In this document: positions 18,733 through 23,596 of the stretch, piece after piece
Position numbering within the stretch: position 1 is the stretch's first letter
Layout: each line of letters opens with the position of its first letter
Made by a program: the position numbers and the translations under genes
IMG/VR virus record: IMGVR_UViG_3300032282_000050
Coordinates: 1 to 23,596 of that record
Strand: one strand, 5' to 3'
Source: a virus
DNA: 23,596 bases
Notes under the pieces: generated by a model
What the model saw: the letters and a program-made list of their open reading frames with translations, nothing else
What the model was told of the DNA's origin: nothing
Database searches by the model: none

Positions 18733-19989
18733 TTAGGCTGCTACTCGGCAAGCCAATTCGGGGTACAGAGGCGCCCAGCCATACAAGACGTCCAAACGTG
18801 TGGGAATGGAGTCATTGTTGATGGTGTACTGACGCACAACACGCATTGACAAACCAATTTCCTTGTCGCTTGCACGACCAGCAAAATGCACACCTTCAGG
18901 CAATTCCAGATCGGCTACTGCCAATGTGAAAGCATTGCGGTGCATGATGATGTTCTGGGGTGAAACAGTACCTGTGCTGTTAAATTGAGTCACAGCGGCT
19001 GTGGCAGAAGTTGTCGGGATAGACACGTTCTGGAACTGACCAGCGGTAATCACAGCGGGGCTAACGGTCACAGACACAGAAGAACCAGAAGCAACGGAAG
19101 CAGCAGCCTTCACAACGAAATTGCGAAGTTTGTTAGTGCCGTAGGCTTGACGATTCTGTGGGTTGACTGCGTACACACCAGCGATCTGGATAACGTCACC
19201 AGCGTTCAGGTTCAATGTACCTGTGTTGGCGGCTGTCAAAGTGATGGTGCTTGAAGATGCCCAACCAGAAGTCAGGAAGCCAGAAGCAGCAGTAGTGCTA
19301 ACAGAAGCTGTCACAGTTGTTGTGGAGTTAGAGCCAAAAGTTTGGCTCACCACGTTCTGATCCATCTTCCAGTTCATACCAGCAGAGTCACGGCCCATCA
19401 AACCTTTACGGTATTGCTCACCGATTGCCTCTTGAGGAACAAACAAACCTTTCAGGCTGTCCACGATTGTTGCGCTTGTGAAAGGCTCAACGATACATGA
19501 ACGACGGCCATCACGGGGTGCGCCCTCGGAGTCCAAGTAAGCACCAGCTGTCAAATAAGTGATCAAGCCAGTTGGGGGTGTGCCAGCTGTGCCAACAATG
19601 TTGGCGGTGTTCAGCGTAGCCATAGACATACCATCACGGTCAATCTTGTTGGCAATTGCTGCAATAGCGGGTTTCAACACACGGTCAGAGAACATATCCA
19701 AGGACAAAGCCAAGTCTTGTGTTGTGAATTGTGTGTCAACGTGGAATTGAGTGCTGAGAGTCACGGGAACTGATGTCTCGTTGAAATCTTCAACATTCAA
19801 AGCTGGGCCAGTAGTACCGATGAAACGGCCAGGTCTGCGGACGTTAACGGTGTTACCGATTTTTGCGCCTACGACAGCGAATTGATCGTCGTAATTGCGG
19901 TCAACTTCCGATGTGAAAGTCAGTTCATTTTCCAAGACCATCAACGCTTCGTTGGTGATCTTGCTGATCGTCAATAAATTATTAGCCAT
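18733..19989 (-). CDS. Major capsid (coat) protein, P22 gp5-like
   Basis: The protein is 418 residues (P22 gp5 has 430); the ATG has GGAG upstream. N-terminus L-T-I-S-K-I-T-N-E-A-L-M-V-L-E-N-E-L-T-F-T, then D-R-N-Y-D-D-Q-F, G-N-T-V-N-V-R-R-P-G-R-F and L-S-L-D-M-F-S-D-R-V-L-K-P-A. These are characteristic of the P22 coat family, an HK97-fold shell protein with an extra inserted domain. The Ser/Thr/Ala/Val-rich middle (about 215-330) fits that inserted and peripheral beta region. The end has L-E-L-P-E-G-V-H-F-A-G-R and R-L-D-V-L-Y-G-W-A-P-L-Y-P-E. It builds the icosahedral head on the scaffold from the gene just upstream (24-base gap). Call secure. Confidence 0.93.
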   Translation of the reverse strand: MANNLLTISKITNEALMVLENELTFTSEVDRNYDDQFAVVGAKIGNTVNVRRPGRFIGTTGPALNVEDFNETSVPVTLSTQFHVDTQFTTQDLALSLDMFSDRVLKPAIAAIANKIDRDGMSMATLNTANIVGTAGTPPTGLITYLTAGAYLDSEGAPRDGRRSCIVEPFTSATIVDSLKGLFVPQEAIGEQYRKGLMGRDSAGMNWKMDQNVVSQTFGSNSTTTVTASVSTTAASGFLTSGWASSSTITLTAANTGTLNLNAGDVIQIAGVYAVNPQNRQAYGTNKLRNFVVKAAASVASGSSVSVTVSPAVITAGQFQNVSIPTTSATAAVTQFNSTGTVSPQNIIMHRNAFTLAVADLELPEGVHFAGRASDKEIGLSMRVVRQYTINNDSIPTRLDVLYGWAPLYPELACRVAA

Positions 19990-20013
19990 TTAAATTCTCC
20001 AAAAAGATTAGGT

Positions 20014-20913
20014 TTACCGAATTTTTCCCGATTTTCTAGCAGCCTTCCAAGCCTGGTAAGACCCATGAAATTCACCGTTTGGCGAAATAGGTATATCAGC
20101 CTTGCCTTGACCGCCTCGAATCGGTTGAATCGGTGCTGGTGCTTTACTTCTTACAACAGGGGCTGTCTGCTCAGGTTTAGATTCAAACCTTGCTTCTAGT
20201 TTCCCAATCTCTCTAAGCGCTGCATTTGGGCTTAAACCAGCGATTTTGCGTGCCAGGTCATTGTTTTCAGCTAGGTGATACAGGATTTTTGGGCCTACGT
20301 CACTCTCCAGAATTGCATCACGAACTGCGTTGTTTACCACAACATCGCTCGATGCGACCATATCGTCAAAATCAGGCATTTCCGCTTTGGCTGCTTGAAC
20401 TTTCTGCGCCCAAGATTGGATAATCTTTTGCTGCGCTTCTTGCTCTCTAGCCAAGGCTACTTGCCTATCCCGTTCGGCTAACGCTTTTTCTGTCGAATAC
20501 TCGGCAAGAGCCTTCGCATACTCAAACGCATCGCTGAACTGGCTTGGTTGTGGCTCTTGATCAATTTCAACGGCCTGTTGAGGCTGTCGGTTTTGCTCTA
20601 GTGCCGCCAAACGCTGTTCTAAATCTAACCTTGCTTGGCGTTCCCGCTGGGCTTCTTGCCTGGCTTCCTCACGTTGCTTGGTTATCTCTGAAAACCGCTT
20701 TTCAAGTTTAGGATTTTGCTTACGCTCACCCTCTTGGTTTGCTTCCTTTTCTGCCTCTTTCGGCTCACTCTGATCTTCTTGGACTTCTGGCTCGGCAGAT
20801 TCTTCTTCTACCGCCTCAGTATCCGCAGGGGATTCAGCTAAACCTAATCTGTTTGCATAAAATTCTGCTGCATTCTCGCTAGTCAATACTTGACCTGCTT
20901 CTTTATCGGACAT
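20014..20913 (-). CDS. Scaffolding protein, P22 gp8-like
   Basis: This 299-residue protein (P22 gp8 has 303) is very acidic at the start (residues about 25-65 rich in Glu). A long Gln/Glu/Arg coiled coil follows (about 75-110, with R-E-E-A-R-Q-E-A-Q-R-E-R-Q-A-R) and then more helices. A Pro-rich, ordered-looking region and a short basic end follow (Y-Q-A-W-K-A-A-R-K-S-G-K-I-R). In P22 the basic C-terminal helix-turn-helix binds coat, and the protein leaves the shell for reuse. Place between portal and coat is the standard one. The start ATG has only a modest GGGAAA upstream and is preceded by two hairpins. Call firm from layout and position. Confidence 0.85.
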   Translation of the reverse strand: MSDKEAGQVLTSENAAEFYANRLGLAESPADTEAVEEESAEPEVQEDQSEPKEAEKEANQEGERKQNPKLEKRFSEITKQREEARQEAQRERQARLDLEQRLAALEQNRQPQQAVEIDQEPQPSQFSDAFEYAKALAEYSTEKALAERDRQVALAREQEAQQKIIQSWAQKVQAAKAEMPDFDDMVASSDVVVNNAVRDAILESDVGPKILYHLAENNDLARKIAGLSPNAALREIGKLEARFESKPEQTAPVVRSKAPAPIQPIRGGQGKADIPISPNGEFHGSYQAWKAARKSGKIR

Positions 20914-20933
20914 ACGTTTCCCAACGATTTGAC

Positions 20934-20973
20934 CCTGTGACCCTCACAGGTAAGGTTTAGTGGTTTTTACCAC
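20934..20973 (-). other. Two hairpins between portal and scaffold genes
   Basis: In this 74-base gap a perfect 7-base stem CCTGTGA/TCACAGG (20934-20940 with 20944-20950, 3-base loop) and a 5-base stem GTGGT/ACCAC (20960-20964 with 20969-20973, 4-base loop) stand in a row. No long U-run follows either on the leftward strand. They may set scaffold versus portal levels or process the RNA. No promoter seen. Confidence 0.5.
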
Positions 20974-20987
20974 AAATTTTGTAAATC

Positions 20988-23069
20988 TCAAATAGCCCGT
21001 TCAGTTGTTTCCGCACTAGCATTTCTTAATGCCAGTTTGTCAATCGTAGCCAGGCGAATTGCGATTTCTGCTTTCATGCGCTCGATCTCAAGCTGAGTCT
21101 GTGTTTTAAGGACAGTATCATGAGCCTGACCGTCAACCTTCATGCGCATTTCTTCACGGTCACTTTGCTCACGCAACTCAATTTCATGCGCTCTGTTTGT
21201 CTCTTTCAGCAATGTGCGCTTAGTCTCAGCGTCTTGCTTCATCTGCTCAACGTCCATGCGCTGCTTGAGCATCAGGTCTTTGGCTTGAAGCGCCTGGGTA
21301 AGTTCTTGAATCTGTTTCTGTGACATAGCCAGCTGCATTTGAACCTGGGGAGGCACTTTGGACTTGTCATCGATCTGGGCCATTGGGTTGGCTGCGGCCA
21401 GTCGGTCAGCAATAATGTCAGCACCAGGCCAGTCCATGTTTCTGAACACCAAGTCACCAGCCACTTGCATCAGTTCTGGGGCAGCAGATAACAATGGCAG
21501 CATATTGTCCACAGCTTCTTGACGCTTGGAGTTGTAGCCTGGGCCAGTCTCCATGACCACATCGTATTGACCCACCGAAATGTCATTCAGCACACGGCCC
21601 ACAGAGTCCCGTTGGTTGATTGTCAACAACTCAGGTTTGCCATCGTCACCAATGATTCGCATGACACGCTCTGTGTCGTAGATTTTGGGGATCAAATCCA
21701 AACAAATCTTGCCCACATGGGCGATTGTGCGGGTTAGGTTGTCGTAATAGTCAAAGTTTGTCAGGTCAACTTGCTGTTGCTGGCCGTTCAATGCCTTGCC
21801 TGAAATGTTGCCCTGACCTAATTGCGCAGGGTCAAAGATGCCCATGATTGACTTAATGTCATCGTTCACACCCGCAGCTGCTGCCATCACGCCCGTTTGT
21901 GGCGGCTCTGGTTGCAGTCGTGTAGGAACAGGCGCAGGGCGGCCATCAATGTCTGTCTGTTTGTAGCGCAGCAATGGGAATGATTTGATGTTGGCATTGG
22001 CCCAATCGCTTTCATGTCCCTCGTCTTGGCCTTCAGCAAGCAGCCATTTAGCCTTTGGTGCTAATGCCACGCCTTCGGTAATAGAAGTCTGCCAGAAGTT
22101 GTACATCCGCTGTGGGTCTTTGGCATAGCGAATCATGCCAAACTTCTTACGCTTGTCTCCCACGACAAGATGGCGGCCATAAACGGGAACGACAGGGATA
22201 TATTTGCCAGCCCAATCACGTTCCTCAAGAATCTCAATTGCAGTCATCTTGCAATATTTGATGGTCTTTTTGTATGAGTCACGCTGGTCAACCACTTCAA
22301 TGCCATAAGCTGCCAGGCGATTGAAAAAATCTTTGTCATCAGCAAATGTTGCTGTGCCATCGCTCAAAAGATACAGCTTGGCCTTTTCTTTGACTGTGTA
22401 GTAATACTCAGCCAGGCGAATATCCTCTTTAGTAATCCACTCGGATTGTGAGTCGCCAGTTCCACGTTGGGTGAAACTTGTGCCACCGTCATCCGCTTCT
22501 GGGTACATCTTGCGGAACTGGTCTTTAGACACCATTGTTGTGATTAAGCAACGCTCGGCATCTGAACCGTCAGGCGCTACTGAATTGGGATCGTAATAGA
22601 CCGTAAATGGGTTATCTACGGGGTCAATGTAGATTTCCTGGTCAAATGAATCCTCGGAAATGTAGTCTGTGCGCACACGCAAGAAACCCCAGCCCATGCG
22701 GACAGCATAGTCAAACGCATTGTCATAGGCGTAATCAGCGTTGGAATTGACCTCAATGTGGCGAATAATGCCTTGGATGGTCTGTGCATCAACCATGTCA
22801 TCATGCGTGTTTGTGGCATGGACTTTGATGCGGGGACGCTGCTGTCGTTGTTGGTTGGAAACTTGGCGGCAATAGTTGTCCACCTTGTTCACCGTGATCA
22901 CAGGGCGTGATTCAAGGTTGCGTGAGTTTTGCAATTCAACAGGCCATTGATCACCACCGCCAAACTTCAAATCTTCAAGCGCCTCTTGACGATTCATTGT
23001 GTCGGCATCGTTTGCCAATTTTAGGAAGTCAATCGCTTCCTGAATTCGTGAGTCGTAATCATCAGCCAT
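20988..23069 (-). CDS. Portal protein, P22 gp1-like
   Basis: The protein is 693 residues (P22 gp1 has 725); the ATG has AGGG upstream. The N-terminal part (F-G-G-G-D-Q-W-P, R-P-V-I-T-V-N-K-V-D-N-Y, Q-R-Q-Q-R-P-R-I-K-V) and middle (A-F-D-Y-A-V-R-M-G-W-G-F-L-R-V, N-P-F-T-V-Y-Y-D-P-N-S) are family hallmarks. Others are G-R-H-L-V-V-G-D-K-R-K-K-F-G and, later, G-P-G-Y-N-S-K-R-Q-E-A. The last ~100 residues are a long Gln/Glu/Met/Lys helix like the barrel that reaches into the P22 head. The dodecameric ring is the DNA gate and seat of the terminase and of the gp4-like adaptor. Next to the terminase with a 29-base gap. Call secure. Confidence 0.93.
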   Translation of the reverse strand: MADDYDSRIQEAIDFLKLANDADTMNRQEALEDLKFGGGDQWPVELQNSRNLESRPVITVNKVDNYCRQVSNQQRQQRPRIKVHATNTHDDMVDAQTIQGIIRHIEVNSNADYAYDNAFDYAVRMGWGFLRVRTDYISEDSFDQEIYIDPVDNPFTVYYDPNSVAPDGSDAERCLITTMVSKDQFRKMYPEADDGGTSFTQRGTGDSQSEWITKEDIRLAEYYYTVKEKAKLYLLSDGTATFADDKDFFNRLAAYGIEVVDQRDSYKKTIKYCKMTAIEILEERDWAGKYIPVVPVYGRHLVVGDKRKKFGMIRYAKDPQRMYNFWQTSITEGVALAPKAKWLLAEGQDEGHESDWANANIKSFPLLRYKQTDIDGRPAPVPTRLQPEPPQTGVMAAAAGVNDDIKSIMGIFDPAQLGQGNISGKALNGQQQQVDLTNFDYYDNLTRTIAHVGKICLDLIPKIYDTERVMRIIGDDGKPELLTINQRDSVGRVLNDISVGQYDVVMETGPGYNSKRQEAVDNMLPLLSAAPELMQVAGDLVFRNMDWPGADIIADRLAAANPMAQIDDKSKVPPQVQMQLAMSQKQIQELTQALQAKDLMLKQRMDVEQMKQDAETKRTLLKETNRAHEIELREQSDREEMRMKVDGQAHDTVLKTQTQLEIERMKAEIAIRLATIDKLALRNASAETTERAI

Positions 23070-23098
23070 GATGTTGCCCTAAGTGATTTTGTGGCATT

Positions 23099-23596
23099 TT
23101 ACGCCATCCATGAATGTTGGCTACCATAATTTAAGTTCAGCCTTGGCCTTCTTGCCTGGCGTGGCTCGTTGACCATCAGACCAATGTATCTAAACGCATC
23201 AGCACCGTGTGAATAGTTGTCGTGCAATGGCGTTCTGCTGAATTGCTTAGTATCTGGGTCAACATCGTAACGGTAGTGACGTAAGCATTGCAAGCCCTCG
23301 TGACAGTTCTCACGGTCAAACCAACAGTTAACAAAGATTGTCCTGGCAGCGTTGATTGAGTCCAAGATCGGGGTTTTGGGAATGATTTTGGTTTTGTATC
23401 CCGCAGCCCTCACGATTTCCTCAATGCTTCTGCCGTTGGCCGCCAGCGTCTTGTTCTCGGCATCGTGTGGCAGCCATAGCGTGTCGTAGATATAACCAAA
23501 CGTCTGCATCTTTGCCAGGTAGTCGCTCATTGTTTGCTGGTTGCCCTCAATGTAGCGAATCAGGCGGGTTTCCATGCCAATGAACTGCAAGAACCA
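23099..23596 (-). CDS. Terminase large subunit, C-terminal nuclease part (cut by window edge)
   Basis: The reading frame is open to the window's right edge (adding W-F-L before the Q-F-I-G visible from 23587), so only the last ~166 residues are here and the ATPase is outside. The region fits the RNase H-like nuclease of large terminases: L-W-L-P-H-D-A-E-N with the metal-binding Asp, and near the end H-D-N-Y-S-H-G-A-D-A-F-R-Y with the last acidic pair. This subunit cuts concatemer DNA and drives it through the portal. Codons and position next to the portal support it. The family call is firm from the second motif and the context. Confidence 0.87.
   Translation of the reverse strand, partial: WFLQFIGMETRLIRYIEGNQQTMSDYLAKMQTFGYIYDTLWLPHDAENKTLAANGRSIEEIVRAAGYKTKIIPKTPILDSINAARTIFVNCWFDRENCHEGLQCLRHYRYDVDPDTKQFSRTPLHDNYSHGADAFRYIGLMVNEPRQARRPRLNLNYGSQHSWMA

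Noticed and set aside
1-23596. CRISPR array, tRNA, integrase, attachment site, defence or toxin-antitoxin system
   Set aside because: No spaced palindromic repeats, cloverleaf with acceptor stem, recombinase motif or paired toxin-antitoxin layout was seen on reading both strands; gaps are too short to hide most of these.

Overview
This window is a piece of a tailed-phage genome, most like short-tailed (podovirus) phages whose virion follows the P22 plan. A P22-type portal, scaffold, coat, gp4-like tail adaptor and gp10-like tail protein lie in a row, next to the end of a large terminase. No integrase, repressor of known type, attachment site, tRNA, CRISPR or host housekeeping gene is visible. 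The family flavour of several proteins (YqaJ-type nuclease, winged-helix protein with an N-D-P-x-T-S-x-E-A-A motif, small tail proteins) suggests a betaproteobacterial (Burkholderiales-like), probably freshwater, host. That host assignment is inference only. Both window edges cut genes: a recombination nuclease on the left and the terminase large subunit on the right.

Layout. Bases 1-1341 hold a rightward cluster of DNA-metabolism and early-type genes: the YqaJ nuclease end, a small protein with an SSB-like acidic tip, a winged-helix protein, a Cys4 mini-zinc-finger and a small unknown. They are tightly packed and mostly overlap. Everything from 1331 to the right edge is read leftward, so the two units converge and overlap by 11 bases at 1331-1341.

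The leftward late unit reads, in transcription order (right to left): terminase (partial), portal, scaffold, coat and a probable coat-associated protein, ending at a clear intrinsic terminator near 18200. Then come two small beta-rich proteins, two tail fibre genes, two small conserved phage proteins and the gp4-like tail adaptor. An HNH endonuclease gene is inserted next, followed by the gp10-like tail protein and a short tail-associated protein. Three large internal-virion (ejection) protein candidates follow, the last with a lytic transglycosylase domain, and then a short collar/fibre protein. The lysis module ends the unit: a small coiled-coil membrane protein, a secreted or membrane-anchored small protein, an unknown, two multi-pass membrane proteins (one a 3TM-type holin candidate) and a T4-type lysozyme.

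How they work together: the terminase packages DNA through the portal into a coat shell built on the scaffold. The gp4-like and gp10-like proteins close and extend the portal, the fibres bind the host, and the internal proteins are ejected to carry DNA across the envelope. The lysis genes end infection.

Most of the window is ordinary phage biology and I see no clear new defence or signalling system. The most interesting signals are: (i) a ~65-residue beta-repeat found inserted in both the gp4-like and the gp10-like tail proteins; (ii) a free-standing HNH gene lying between exactly those two genes; (iii) gene-boundary hairpins without U-tracts in the late operon; (iv) strong coding repeats in an ejection-protein candidate and in the fibres; and (v) a possible phage SSB-like protein beside the recombinase.
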